Of a DNA stretch of 64,000 nt, positions 35,959 to 45,353 are shown piece by piece (position 1 is the first letter of the stretch; each line of letters starts with the position of its first letter). The notes below the pieces were generated by a model. That model worked only from the letters and a program-made list of their open reading frames with translations. It made no database searches and was not told where the DNA came from. The translations under genes were made by a program, and so were the position numbers. This DNA is from Chitinophaga sp. sic0106 (GTDB lineage: Bacteria; Bacteroidota; Bacteroidia; Chitinophagales; Chitinophagaceae): positions 124,001-188,000 of the forward strand of contig NZ_JAHUWJ010000009.1 in the NCBI RefSeq assembly GCF_019219075.1, in the 5' to 3' direction.

Positions 35959-38238
35959 TTATAAAGCCATCTGCTGCTGATTCCTGAATATCGTCAGCTT
36001 TAACGGATAAGCCGCCGTTTTCAGCACCTGCTGCAACTCATGTGTATTTCGAACTTTATGGGGGCCAATTAGCAGGATTACATCGCCGTCCCGCAATCCC
36101 ATCGCCGGATTGGGCGCTTTTAGCACCAGCACGCCCTCATAATCCGCCATACCGGTGGCAGACCTTTCGCCCAGCGTTTCCAGGTTTTTGAAAGTACCAT
36201 TTTGCCACTGCCAGCTGGCGGTAGCTGTTTCGTTGCCAGCACCCGGGGCTGGAAATACAGGCCTGGCGGCCATGGCGCGCAGCGCTGGGGAGCTCACCCC
36301 AAAGGCATGCTGATTAAAGTTTTTAAAGTCTTTAGCTGCAGGATTGCGCACGGTGTAGTCGCCGGCAGCCGGGTTCGCAAACTGCGGATCACCATAGGCA
36401 CTGTGCGCATCGGTGCCATTGGCTTGTGCGTTCGCAAGTGAAATGCTGTCCGGGAAAAAGTTCCGGTCAACTTCTTTGCCCCAGTAATTAATACCAATAG
36501 GCTTATAACGGGTCATTACAATATTGTTGGTAAAAACATCTCCGCTATTCTTAAACCACACATGCGGGTGGAATGAATTATTAACGATGATATTGTTATA
36601 CACCTTTCTGTCGAAACCCTCGCGCAGCTTTAGCCCGCCATGCAAACACACGTTGCCGTAAATTTCATAATTGGAGGAGCCATCGTCCAGGTCTATATCC
36701 CAGCCGTGGTCACAACGGAAACGGTTATACCGGATAATGTTGGTATATACGGCGTCCTGCTTTATCAGCCAGGGATACAGGGCGGCAATGCTGTCCATTT
36801 CCTTGCGGTTCGGATACCACCATCTGTCACGTCCCCAGGAGTTAAAAGAGCCATGGTCACCTGTTTCAAGCACGGTATTAAACACGTCGTTGTATTCGAT
36901 CACATGTCCGCCCCAGGTGCCTTCGCTGATATTTATTCCGGCTCTGGGGAGATTGTAAATGCTGTTATGCGATACCTGCACGTGGGCGCTCATGGAAATC
37001 TGTACACCGGCCACCTGCTTTTCAATAAGGCCGATGTCATGAATGAGGTTGTCCACGGCGGCACAGGAGTCAGGGTAGTTATCGGTTTTAGGGCCGCTGG
37101 CAGTGTCCATGGCTGCAAAGTCCTGTCTGCCATTATATTCAAATAAGGGAGACCTTACCGCATCCGGGTTACCCACAAACGCTATGGCATTACCGCCCAG
37201 CTGCTGTATGCGGTTTCCGGTCACCATTGCATGGCGGTTGAAATTACTTAGGAAGATGGCATTGCCACCATTTTGCTCAAACACACAATGCTGTACCGTA
37301 CAATCACGGGTTCCATCCAGAAGGATCACTCCACCACGGTAGATCGCCCAGTCGCTGCGCAGTAACGGTTCCCGCGTTTCCATGAAAGTAGCTTTGGCCT
37401 GTGTAAACCGTATATCCTTTACGGTTACACGTTGCACAGGTGCTTTTGCATCTCCCTGTAAAATAATATAACCACTCCACCTCGACACCACAATGCCCGC
37501 TGCCGGCGCTTTGCCACCAGCAGGTTTATAGTACAAAAAGCGCTGTGCCTTATCGTAATACCATTCCCTGGCGGTATCCAGTTCTTCAAAAATATTTTCT
37601 ACATAGCGGATAGTCTTATGCATGCCCATCTGGCGGTTATTCTGGTAGCCGCCGCTGAGCTGCAGACTGGTATCGGGATTCACGCCCGTGATCCTATAAT
37701 GGTAACCACCCCATTCCGCCCGGTGCAGGGCATGAATGTAACCACCCGCAGGATGCCGCCAGCTGGCAATGCGGGCCTTGCTGAGGGCATCTTCCGCATA
37801 GCCGTTATAGTGAGAGGCGGTGCTGTCGTAATTAGGGTACCTCGCCCTCACTGCGGCACTGCCATCTACATACAACTGATCAAAATCCCAGGAAATATTT
37901 ACCGGCGCACGATAGATCCCGTTCTTATACGGCTGCCACTTTACGGTCAATGCTTTGCCGCCACTGATGGTCACCGTTTCCTTAGTATTACCCTGAATGA
38001 TCGTATACCCCTTACCGTTAGTGAGTGCCGCCGGTATTACAATAGTACTGTCCAGGTAATAAGTGCCCGGTTTATAACGGATAGTCAGATTGCAGTCCGG
38101 ATACTTTGTCCGGTACTGCCGGATCACCTGCACGGTATTATTGGGATGCGCATCCACCACAAAGTCCTGCGCCCCTGCCGGGCTAAAAAATATAACTAAC
38201 AATAACGCGTGTACGAAAAATAGAAATAGCTGCCTCAT
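35959..38238 (-). CDS. secreted right-handed beta-helix protein with C-terminal PDZ domain
   Basis: 759 residues, signal peptide ending FFSPAGA. The body is a parallel beta-helix: repeated strand-turn patterns such as VQHCVFEQNGGNAIFLSNFNR, VSHNSIYNLPRAGINISEG and FTNNIVMTRYKPIGI. It resembles GH141-like proteins (alpha-fucosidase/xylanase group), but catalytic residues could not be assigned. The last 75 residues form a PDZ-like domain (VLVLKAPNPAMGLRDGDVILLIG). A PDZ on a carbohydrate-active beta-helix could mediate docking. The protein is probably periplasmic or surface. It is a single gene, divergent from clpB. Confidence 0.8.
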   Translation of the reverse strand: MRQLFLFFVHALLLVIFFSPAGAQDFVVDAHPNNTVQVIRQYRTKYPDCNLTIRYKPGTYYLDSTIVIPAALTNGKGYTIIQGNTKETVTISGGKALTVKWQPYKNGIYRAPVNISWDFDQLYVDGSAAVRARYPNYDSTASHYNGYAEDALSKARIASWRHPAGGYIHALHRAEWGGYHYRITGVNPDTSLQLSGGYQNNRQMGMHKTIRYVENIFEELDTAREWYYDKAQRFLYYKPAGGKAPAAGIVVSRWSGYIILQGDAKAPVQRVTVKDIRFTQAKATFMETREPLLRSDWAIYRGGVILLDGTRDCTVQHCVFEQNGGNAIFLSNFNRHAMVTGNRIQQLGGNAIAFVGNPDAVRSPLFEYNGRQDFAAMDTASGPKTDNYPDSCAAVDNLIHDIGLIEKQVAGVQISMSAHVQVSHNSIYNLPRAGINISEGTWGGHVIEYNDVFNTVLETGDHGSFNSWGRDRWWYPNRKEMDSIAALYPWLIKQDAVYTNIIRYNRFRCDHGWDIDLDDGSSNYEIYGNVCLHGGLKLREGFDRKVYNNIIVNNSFHPHVWFKNSGDVFTNNIVMTRYKPIGINYWGKEVDRNFFPDSISLANAQANGTDAHSAYGDPQFANPAAGDYTVRNPAAKDFKNFNQHAFGVSSPALRAMAARPVFPAPGAGNETATASWQWQNGTFKNLETLGERSATGMADYEGVLVLKAPNPAMGLRDGDVILLIGPHKVRNTHELQQVLKTAAYPLKLTIFRNQQQMAL

Positions 38239-38439
38239 ATTGAATTGGTATGCTGCTAATATAAGATGGCTTTTTGGTGGGAGTTGATGCTAATTTAGCA
38301 GTGATTACCAGTATTTTCTGCTAAAAATGCAGTTTTGTTTAGCGCTATCTGTCAAAATTACCGGTAGTTCAACATTGGATCGTGCTTTGTTGTTACCTAT
38401 ACCAAGTTTGATGACACAAAAAAGGAGAAAAAGTAACTT

Positions 38440-41040
38440 ATGAATCTGAATAATTTCACTATTAAATCGCAGGAAATACTGCAAAAAGCACAGCAACTGG
38501 CGTTCAACAACCAGAACCAGGCTATCGATACAGGTCACCTGTTAAAAGCCCTCCTGGAAGACCAGGACAGTCCTGTGGAATACTTACTTAAAAAGAACGA
38601 TGTGAACACTACGTTCCTTAACAGTAAGTTAAATGAACAAATCAACAAATATCCCCGCATGCAGGGTGGAGAACCTGGTCAGGTCCTCAGTCGCGACGCT
38701 AACAACGCCGTATTGCGTGCCGGTGCTTCCCTGAAGGAGTTTAAAGACGAGTTCGTCAGCGTGGAACATCTGCTGCTGGCCATTCTCGGTGGTAGTGATG
38801 ATACTGCCAAACTGCTCAAGGATGCCGGCCTGACAGAAAAAGGGCTGAAAGCCGCCATCAAAGAATTACGTAAAGGTGAAACCGTTAACTCTCAGTCCGG
38901 TGGCGCCCAATACAATACATTACAGAAGTACGCCAAAAACCTCAACGAACTGGCCCGGGAAGGTAAACTCGATCCGGTGATTGGTCGCGATGAGGAAATC
39001 AGACGTACCCTGCACATCCTTTCACGCCGTTCTAAAAACAACCCTATCCTCGTTGGGGAGCCTGGTGTTGGTAAAACAGCAATCGTGGAAGGGCTTGGCC
39101 ACCGTATTATCAATGGCGACGTGCCGGAAAACCTGAAGTCCAAAGTGATCTATGCGCTGGACATGGGTGCGCTCATGGCAGGAGCCAAATACCGCGGTGA
39201 GTTTGAAGAAAGACTCAAAGGAGTGGTAAAAGAAGTAGCGGAAAGTGATGGAGAAATCATCCTTTTTATTGATGAGATCCATACCCTGATTGGCGCAGGT
39301 GCCATGGAAGGCGCCATGGATGCTGCCAATATTCTTAAGCCGGCCCTGGCCCGCGGTGAACTCCGTGCCATCGGTGCCACCACCCTCAACGAATACCAGA
39401 AATATTTTGAAAAAGATAAGGCCCTGGAACGCCGCTTCCAGAAAGTGTTGGTGGATGAACCTTCTGTAGATGATGCCATCTCCATTCTCCGTGGCCTCAA
39501 GGAAAGATATGAAAGTCACCACCACGTGCTGATTAAAGACGAAGCCATCATCGCAGCAGTAGAACTTTCCCATCGCTACATCACCGACAGGTTCCTGCCG
39601 GACAAAGCGATCGATCTGATCGACGAAAGCGCTGCTAAGCTCCGCCTGGAAATGAACTCCATGCCGGAAGAACTGGATGAACTGGAACGCCGAATCCGCC
39701 AGCTCGAAATCGAAAGAGAAGCAATCAAGCGTGAAAATGACGAAGATAAACTGAGTGAACTGGCCGCAGAAATTTCCCGCCTCAGCGATGAAAGAAATAC
39801 TTTCAAAGCAAAATGGCAGGCAGAAAAAGAAGTGGTCGACAAAATACAAAACGCGAAATCTGCCATCGAAAACCTGCGCCTCGAAGCGGAACAGGCAGAA
39901 CGTAACGGCGACTTCGGCCGCGTGGCTGAAATACGCTACGGTAAAGTAAAAGAGCAGGAGCAGCTGGTAGCTGATCTTACCAAAGAACTGGAAGAGCTGT
40001 CGGCCAACCACAAACGCATGCTCAAAGAAGAAGTAGACGCAGAAGACATCGCGGAAAACGTCGCTAAAGCTACCGGTATCCCGGTATCTAAAATGATGCA
40101 GAGCGAAAAAGATAAACTGCTAAACCTTGAGGAAGAACTACACCAGCGTGTAGTAGGACAGGAAGAAGCGATTATCGCTGTTTCTGATGCGATCCGCCGT
40201 AGTCGTGCAGGGTTGCAGGACCCGCGCCGCCCGATCGGCTCTTTCATCTTCCTGGGTACCACCGGGGTAGGTAAAACAGAGCTGGCAAAAGCCCTGGCGG
40301 AATACCTTTTCGATGATGAAACGATGATGACCCGCATTGACATGAGCGAATACCAGGAAAAACACAGCGTGAGCCGACTGGTAGGAGCGCCTCCGGGATA
40401 TGTAGGTTACGATGAAGGTGGTCAGCTTACCGAAGCGGTAAGACGTAAACCTTACTCTGTAATACTGCTGGATGAAATCGAGAAAGCCCACCCGGATACT
40501 TTTAACATTTTGTTACAGGTACTAGACGATGGACGCCTGACTGATAACAAAGGGCGCGTGGTGAACTTTAAGAACACCATCATCATCATGACCAGCAACA
40601 TGGGTAGCAATATTATACAGGAAAATTTCGAAAATATAGACGAAGGAAATAAGGAGGAAATCGTGGACAAAACCAAAGAAGAGGTAATGTCACTGCTGAA
40701 AGCTACGATCCGTCCGGAGTTCCTGAACCGTGTGGATGAAGTGATCATGTTCCAGCCTTTGATGCGCGAAGAAATCAAGGGAATAATTAACATTCAATTA
40801 CAACAATTGAAGGACATGGTAGCGAAGAATGGCATGATATTGGAATTTTCTGATTATGCGTTAGAGTATCTTTCTGTACAGGGTTACGATCCGCAGTTTG
40901 GTGCAAGACCGCTGAAACGCCTCATTCAAAAAGAAATCATCAACCTGTTAAGTAAGAAAATTCTGGCAGGCGATATCGATAGAACCAAACCAGTTCTGAT
41001 CGATGTTTTTGACGGTGTGGTGGTTGTGAGGAACAAATAA
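38440..41040 (+). CDS. clpB: ATP-dependent chaperone ClpB
   Basis: 866 residues, full length. It rescues aggregated proteins together with DnaK. Clp N-domains (about 1-150) precede AAA module 1 with Walker A GEPGVGKTAIVEG (about 207). The middle coiled-coil domain that distinguishes ClpB from ClpA/C spans about 410-530 (LDELERRIRQLEIEREAIK), and AAA module 2 has Walker A GTTGVGKTELAK (about 609). No ClpP-binding loop is seen. It is cytoplasmic. It is probably heat-inducible in Bacteroidota, but no clear operator was found upstream. Confidence 0.98.
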   Translation: MNLNNFTIKSQEILQKAQQLAFNNQNQAIDTGHLLKALLEDQDSPVEYLLKKNDVNTTFLNSKLNEQINKYPRMQGGEPGQVLSRDANNAVLRAGASLKEFKDEFVSVEHLLLAILGGSDDTAKLLKDAGLTEKGLKAAIKELRKGETVNSQSGGAQYNTLQKYAKNLNELAREGKLDPVIGRDEEIRRTLHILSRRSKNNPILVGEPGVGKTAIVEGLGHRIINGDVPENLKSKVIYALDMGALMAGAKYRGEFEERLKGVVKEVAESDGEIILFIDEIHTLIGAGAMEGAMDAANILKPALARGELRAIGATTLNEYQKYFEKDKALERRFQKVLVDEPSVDDAISILRGLKERYESHHHVLIKDEAIIAAVELSHRYITDRFLPDKAIDLIDESAAKLRLEMNSMPEELDELERRIRQLEIEREAIKRENDEDKLSELAAEISRLSDERNTFKAKWQAEKEVVDKIQNAKSAIENLRLEAEQAERNGDFGRVAEIRYGKVKEQEQLVADLTKELEELSANHKRMLKEEVDAEDIAENVAKATGIPVSKMMQSEKDKLLNLEEELHQRVVGQEEAIIAVSDAIRRSRAGLQDPRRPIGSFIFLGTTGVGKTELAKALAEYLFDDETMMTRIDMSEYQEKHSVSRLVGAPPGYVGYDEGGQLTEAVRRKPYSVILLDEIEKAHPDTFNILLQVLDDGRLTDNKGRVVNFKNTIIIMTSNMGSNIIQENFENIDEGNKEEIVDKTKEEVMSLLKATIRPEFLNRVDEVIMFQPLMREEIKGIINIQLQQLKDMVAKNGMILEFSDYALEYLSVQGYDPQFGARPLKRLIQKEIINLLSKKILAGDIDRTKPVLIDVFDGVVVVRNK

Positions 41041-41081
41041 GAACAAAGCAATTCTAAATACGACGATACATAGTTTACAAT

Positions 41082-41112
41082 AAGCCCCGCGATTCCTCGC
41101 GGGGTTTCCTTA
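41082..41112 (+). terminator. terminator of clpB
   Basis: CCCCGCGA-ttcc-TCGCGGGG (41085-41104) extended by A-T pairs on both sides and followed by TTTCCTTAT, 45 bp after the clpB stop. Confidence 0.8.
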
Positions 41113-41140
41113 TATTAGTAAAAGTCCAAAACGGCAAGTT

Positions 41141-41620
41141 ATGATTGGAGCAAGAGAACAAAAATTCATGGATTATGCCATCGCCTTATCGGCCCGTGGC
41201 ATGAACAATGGGGATGGTGGCCCTTTTGGGTCTATTGTGGTCAGGGGAGATGAAATTGTAGGAGAGGGGTGGAATCAGGTATTGTGCAACAGCGATCCTA
41301 CTGCACATGCGGAGGTAATGGCCATCAGGGATGCCTGTAAGCGGCTTAACAGCTTCCAGCTGGACGGCTGCGAGATTTACACCTCCTGCGAGCCTTGTCC
41401 TATGTGCCTGGGGGCTATCTATTGGGCACGCCCGGCAAAGGTTTATTTTGCCAATACCAAAGAGGATGCAGCAGCCATCGCTTTTGATGATTCTTTTATT
41501 TACAGGGAGATGCAATTGCCGCTGGAAGAACGTAAAATTCCGTTAGTGCATATGCCAAGTAAGGCTGCCCTGGAGGTATTTGGAAAGTGGAAAGAGAAGG
41601 AAAACAGAACGTTGTATTAA
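41141..41620 (+). CDS. guaD: guanine deaminase (cytidine deaminase fold)
   Basis: 159 residues. It hydrolyses guanine to xanthine in purine salvage. The zinc site is visible: HAE in DPTAHAEVMAIR and PCPMC in SCEPCPMCLGAIYWARP. The overall sequence follows Bacillus-type GuaD closely, including GGPFG near the N-terminus and the C-terminal FDDSFIY motif that helps set guanine specificity, which favours GuaD over the tRNA deaminase TadA. It is cytoplasmic, and separated from clpB by a terminator, so it has its own promoter. Confidence 0.9.
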   Translation: MIGAREQKFMDYAIALSARGMNNGDGGPFGSIVVRGDEIVGEGWNQVLCNSDPTAHAEVMAIRDACKRLNSFQLDGCEIYTSCEPCPMCLGAIYWARPAKVYFANTKEDAAAIAFDDSFIYREMQLPLEERKIPLVHMPSKAALEVFGKWKEKENRTLY

Positions 41621-41650
41621 CAGAAAGGGGATAGCCTTTTACTTTTAGGA

Positions 41651-41717
41651 GGCTGCATTTATTGCAGCCGTGCCGCACGCAGAGCGGCTCCCACCAGCCG
41701 ATGCCAAAGGCATCGGC
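41651..41717. repeat. two hairpins between convergent genes (REP-like)
   Basis: GGCTGCA-tttat-TGCAGCC at 41651-41669 and GCCGATGCC-aaa-GGCATCGGC at 41697-41717, with AGCGGCTCC between them. The second has the tri-nucleotide loop and GCCG/CGGC ends shared with the palindromes at 3091, 35843 and 45494. They lie between guaD (plus) and an anti-sigma gene (minus) and may also terminate transcription. Confidence 0.55.
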
Positions 41718-41727
41718 AAAATCAAAC

Positions 41728-42087
41728 TTATTTCGCCTGGGAATAAAAATGATAACCCCAGAATAAAGCCAGCACAAGGAAAATAATTGCCAGCACTATA
41801 ACGGCAATGTATATATTAAAATGTTCCGGCCGGCGACTCTTCCGGTATTTCTTATGTAATTTTTTCAGCAGATCCCACTTCATCTCTCTGACGAGAGCGG
41901 GCAGCTTTTCTTTGTCGTTAAAGGCAGATAATCCATCCAGCGCTTCGCTGCATAATTCGCAGTCTGCCAGATGCATTTCCACCTCGTGCTGTTCTTCCGG
42001 CGTCAGTTTACCCTGGACATAATCCAGCAACTGCTGCTGGGAGGGGCAGCCTGTGGCGACAAATATATCTTTCAAATGCTCGTTCAT
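41728..42087 (-). CDS. zinc-finger anti-sigma factor
   Basis: 119 residues. The N-terminal zf-HC2 domain carries the HxxxCxxC zinc motif in MHLADCELCSEAL, preceded by CPSQQQLLDYVQGKLTPEEQHEVE. A single membrane helix near the C-terminus (about 92-114, FNIYIAVIVLAIIFLVLALFWGY) leaves almost no periplasmic part. It is encoded 14 bp after the ECF sigma gene and probably sequesters that factor at the membrane, as ZAS-type anti-sigma factors do. Confidence 0.88.
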   Translation of the reverse strand: MNEHLKDIFVATGCPSQQQLLDYVQGKLTPEEQHEVEMHLADCELCSEALDGLSAFNDKEKLPALVREMKWDLLKKLHKKYRKSRRPEHFNIYIAVIVLAIIFLVLALFWGYHFYSQAK

Positions 42088-42101
42088 ATCACTTGTGCAA
42101 A

Positions 42102-42683
42102 TTAACTATTGTTTGCGCGTTGTTGTTTCTCCAGAATAATTTTTAAGTTACGCTTTCCATTCTGAATATGGCTTTTTACCTGCATGAGGTTAAAGCCTGT
42201 TTCGTCGGCAATTTGCTGATAGGATTTTTTATGAAGATAAAAAAGTTCCAGGCAAATACGCTGGTCGGCGTTTAGCAGCACCATGGCTTGTTCCATGTGT
42301 TCCAGCATGATGTCCTTTTCCTGGTGTACGCGCTTGTCTTCTTCTTCAGCGACCATTTTGCCCATGGTACTGTCGGTGATTTCCTCCTTGTACTTCATGT
42401 GCTGTTGTCGCAGCTGCATGAGGCAATAGTTTTTGGCTACCTGGTAGATCCATGCCCTGAAAAACTGTACCTCGTGTTTATGTACATCTGATAATACTTT
42501 CAGAAATATCTGTTGTACGGCGTCACGTGCGTCTTCTTCGTTTTTCAGGTACTTCATGCACATACCCAGCAGCAGTAACGCATAGCGGTCGAATAGTACG
42601 CCTATCCATTCGCTGTTTCCGTCAGCTTTGTACCGTTGAAGTAAATCCTGGTCTGTAAGTGTATTTATGGCTGAATTATTCAC
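42102..42683 (-). CDS. ECF RNA polymerase sigma factor
   Basis: 193 residues. Region 2 is well conserved (LFDRYALLLLGMCMKYLKNEEDARDAVQQIFLKVLSDV), with the region 2.4-like FFRAWIYQVAKNYCLMQLR; the region 4 helix-turn-helix is LNADQRICLELFYLHKKSYQQIADETGFNLMQVKSHIQNGKRNLK. Partner of the zinc-finger anti-sigma gene directly downstream. The target genes are unknown. Confidence 0.93.
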   Translation of the reverse strand: MNNSAINTLTDQDLLQRYKADGNSEWIGVLFDRYALLLLGMCMKYLKNEEDARDAVQQIFLKVLSDVHKHEVQFFRAWIYQVAKNYCLMQLRQQHMKYKEEITDSTMGKMVAEEEDKRVHQEKDIMLEHMEQAMVLLNADQRICLELFYLHKKSYQQIADETGFNLMQVKSHIQNGKRNLKIILEKQQRANNS

Positions 42684-42755
42684 AGGCTAAAAAATGGAAT
42701 GCTGATCATATGATGCACTATATTGCAAAATTCCATAAAGTTTTTGAAAATAAAA

Positions 42756-42776
42756 ATCCGCGCTTTAGGCGCGGAT
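42756..42776 (-). terminator. terminator of the TPR anti-sigma gene
   Basis: On the minus strand, ATCCGCGC-loop-GCGCGGAT (8-bp stem, 5-nt loop) is followed by TTTTATTTTC, 28 bp after the stop codon of the gene that ends at 42805. It separates the two sigma/anti-sigma pairs. Confidence 0.8.
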
Positions 42777-42804
42777 CTTACAAACTACTATTTTCACTGT
42801 TGTA

Positions 42805-43899
42805 TTACATGGTATCCAGTGCCTGCTGGGCGGCGGCTTTCAGGGAGCCGTCCATCTTTACTACTTCTTTAAACATACGTTTGGCGCGGGCACTCTGTCC
42901 TTTGCTGCGGTAGCAGATACCAAGCTGGTAGCGTGCCATTTCCACGTATTTACCGCTGCCGTTTGCTTCAATGCGTTTATAGCGGTCCATGGCTTCGCTC
43001 AAGTTACCTTGTTGCTGATATTGCAGTGCGACCTTATACAAACTCTCTATGCTGTTAGTGACAGGAGGCGCTTCTTCTTTTTTAACTTCTTCCTTTTTAG
43101 GGGCTGGTTCAGGTTCTTTTTCTTTTTCTTTTGCTGCGTTGGCGGCGGCTTCAGCGGCTTCTTTTTCCTTCTGCTCCTTGTCTTTTTCTTCGGCCAGTTT
43201 CTTCAGGCTGTCCTGGCGGCGTACTTCCGCCGCATCCTGATTGGCTTTAAGAATGCTATCGGCCTGGATTTTTTTCTTAGCAGCTCTTTCAGCTGCCAGG
43301 AGTTTTATTCTGGCAGAATCTACCGCCACCGGTGCCGCAGTGTTATTGGCAGGGGTACTGGCAGCAGCTGGCGGCGTGCTAGGGATATTGCTGGGGTGAT
43401 CAGGCGTTACGATTGGCTGGGAGGTCACCGCTGTCGCAGTCGCAGGTATTTTCTCCGCTTCTGCCGGCGGAATGGCGGATACCATCAGTCTTGGAATCGT
43501 AGGGTTATTGCGCATATGCCCTTTCAGCACGTATACGCCGCTAACACCCAGGATACCAAAGGCCAGCACCCAGAAGTACACCAGGAGGTTTTCCTTGTTA
43601 CGTTCCTTGCGGGTATACTGCGCTACTTTCTGTTCCTGTGATACCGGACGGATACTTTGCTGGATATAGCGTTGCAGCTTGGAGGTAAGGTCGGCATACT
43701 TCTCTGTACTGCCTTCTTTTTCCAGCGCCTGCAATGCTTCGAAGCAGAGGTCACAGTCGGTGAGGTGTTGCTCCACCAGGTGTTTCTCCACGTCGGTCAG
43801 CCTTCCGTCCAGGTAACGGGGGAGCTGATCTTTACTCACGCAACGGATGCCTGAGAAGATTTTAATCACCTTGTCGTTGTTGTCTGAATTACTTAACAT
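42805..43899 (-). CDS. zinc-finger anti-sigma factor with periplasmic TPR domain
   Basis: 364 residues. zf-HC2 motif HLTDCDLCFEAL near residue 47; membrane helix at about 108-130 (LLVYFWVLAFGILGVSGVYVL). Then comes a Pro/Ala-rich linker, a highly charged Lys/Glu coiled stretch (about 215-275) and a C-terminal TPR-like domain similar to those of Tol-Pal accessory proteins (SLYKVALQYQQQGNLSEAMD and MARYQLGICYRSKGQSARAKRM). The charged stretch probably spans the periplasm. Its start overlaps the sigma gene by 11 bp, so they are translationally coupled. Confidence 0.85.
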   Translation of the reverse strand: MLSNSDNNDKVIKIFSGIRCVSKDQLPRYLDGRLTDVEKHLVEQHLTDCDLCFEALQALEKEGSTEKYADLTSKLQRYIQQSIRPVSQEQKVAQYTRKERNKENLLVYFWVLAFGILGVSGVYVLKGHMRNNPTIPRLMVSAIPPAEAEKIPATATAVTSQPIVTPDHPSNIPSTPPAAASTPANNTAAPVAVDSARIKLLAAERAAKKKIQADSILKANQDAAEVRRQDSLKKLAEEKDKEQKEKEAAEAAANAAKEKEKEPEPAPKKEEVKKEEAPPVTNSIESLYKVALQYQQQGNLSEAMDRYKRIEANGSGKYVEMARYQLGICYRSKGQSARAKRMFKEVVKMDGSLKAAAQQALDTM

Positions 43900-44464
43900 A
43901 GGCTTGATTGATGAAAAGCTTAGCCAGTTTCGTTTTGGCAGTTTTCAGCTGGTTGCGCACCTTGTCGCGGTTCCAGCCTTTGGCTGCAGCAAGTTCACTG
44001 AAGGATTTTTGTTCTACATAAAATTCATCCAGGAGTTTTTTCTCTTCCGGTGCCAGGCGCTGTAGCGCCTGTTGAAGCCGGACGATGATCTCCTGGCGGT
44101 CTATAGCATTGGTAGTTGCTTTGTCTACCTTATTTTCAATATGCAGTAAATCTCTCGCTTCCCTGGAGGGGTAAAATGGCGTTGCTTTGTCCTGGTTATT
44201 CAGATAACCCCGCTGCATATGCATAATCCATTCGTTGGCTTTGTAAATGGATTGAGTGCGTAAACTGGCGCTGAGTTGCTGTAATAATGTAGGGAAAACA
44301 ATGTTGGGGTCCAGGCTGGGATTTTTTTGCAGTTGGGGGAGCGTGATGGCGACCAGTAAATGACTGTAACGGTCCATCAATACGCCTTCTGCCTCCCGGT
44401 CTTTCTGCTTTCTGGTCCGGGATATCAACTCTTTATCCGATAAACTGGTTAACTGCTGGTGCAT
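43889..44464 (-). CDS. divergent ECF-like sigma factor
   Basis: 191 residues. Region 4 is clear (LQRLAPEEKKLLDEFYVEQKSFSELAAAKGWNRDKVRNQLKTAKTKLAKLF), and AEGVLMDRYSHLLVAITLPQL resembles the start of region 2. The part that normally carries the acidic 2.2 helix is atypical (KNPSLDPNIVFPTLLQQLSASL), so core RNA polymerase binding may be altered. It overlaps the TPR anti-sigma gene by 11 bp. A sigma factor is the best call, based on region 4 and the anti-sigma partner. Confidence 0.75.
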   Translation of the reverse strand: MHQQLTSLSDKELISRTRKQKDREAEGVLMDRYSHLLVAITLPQLQKNPSLDPNIVFPTLLQQLSASLRTQSIYKANEWIMHMQRGYLNNQDKATPFYPSREARDLLHIENKVDKATTNAIDRQEIIVRLQQALQRLAPEEKKLLDEFYVEQKSFSELAAAKGWNRDKVRNQLKTAKTKLAKLFINQAYVK

Positions 44465-44556
44465 AAACTTATTATTTTATATTTACGTATAGAATCGGAA
44501 AAAGTTCATTTCTGATTGAATAATATTAGATCACCAAACGGATTTATACAATTCAT

Positions 44557-45327
44557 ATGCCATATGCGGTTGTTATTGTGCCTGTTGCGCCTTTGCGCAT
44601 GGAATCAGCACATAGGAGCGAAATGATATCCCAGTTACTCTGGGGCGAATGTGTGGAAATTATTACCGCTGCTCCGGGTGGTTGGGTACAGGTCAGAAAT
44701 CAATATGATGATTATATTGGCTGGATCGCTGATAATCAGATAGAAGAGGTGGAGGAGAGTGTGTATAATGCGCCGGTGCTGGCCTACCTGCCAGAGTATG
44801 TGAATGAGGTCAACTTCCAGGGTGCCGCTATGCAGGTGCCTTTTGGCTGCCTGGTGAAGGGCGACAGGTTAATGTCGCAATGGGGGCAGTACACCGTGTT
44901 TTATCCCCGTAATTTAGGCTCCTTACGCATACCGGAGGAGGATAAGCAGCGTATGCTGATAGCCACGGCTTATAAATACCTCGGAACGGGCTATTTATGG
45001 GGTGGCAGGAGCGTTTTTGGGATAGATTGTTCCGGTTTTACCCAAAATGTCTACAAAATGATAGGAATACCACTGTTAAGGGACGCCTATCAGCAGGCTA
45101 CCCAGGGCGTCACAGTGGATTTCCTCCAGGAGGCTCAGCCGGGGGACCTTGCCTTTTTTGATAATCCCGAAGGGCGTATTACCCATGTGGGAATTTTATT
45201 AAGTGAGGAGAGAATCATTCACGCGTCTGGCAGGGTGCGGGTAGATCCGATCGATAACCAGGGTATTACGAATATTGATACGGGGGAGAGCACGCATAAG
45301 CTGAGGATTATTAAGCGGTTCCTTTAA
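44557..45327 (+). CDS. NlpC/P60 peptidoglycan endopeptidase with SH3-like domains
   Basis: 256 residues without an obvious signal peptide. N-terminal bacterial SH3-like modules (MPYAVVIVPVAPLRMESAHRSEMISQLLWGE) precede a C-terminal NlpC/P60 domain with catalytic Cys in FGIDCSGFTQNVYK and His in RITHVGILL; RIIHASGRVRVD follows. The layout matches YkfC/dipeptidyl-peptidase VI type gamma-D-glutamyl-L-diamino acid endopeptidases, which in other species recycle wall peptides in the cytoplasm, consistent with lack of a signal. Confidence 0.9.
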   Translation: MPYAVVIVPVAPLRMESAHRSEMISQLLWGECVEIITAAPGGWVQVRNQYDDYIGWIADNQIEEVEESVYNAPVLAYLPEYVNEVNFQGAAMQVPFGCLVKGDRLMSQWGQYTVFYPRNLGSLRIPEEDKQRMLIATAYKYLGTGYLWGGRSVFGIDCSGFTQNVYKMIGIPLLRDAYQQATQGVTVDFLQEAQPGDLAFFDNPEGRITHVGILLSEERIIHASGRVRVDPIDNQGITNIDTGESTHKLRIIKRFL

Positions 45328-45353
45328 TGCAGCTCGGTCCGGGTTGTGCAACG

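Noticed and set aside
39022..40011. 329-codon minus-strand frame antisense to clpB
   Set aside because: Antisense to a highly conserved chaperone gene; the Phe-rich product is typical of reverse translation of Glu/Lys-rich coding sequence.
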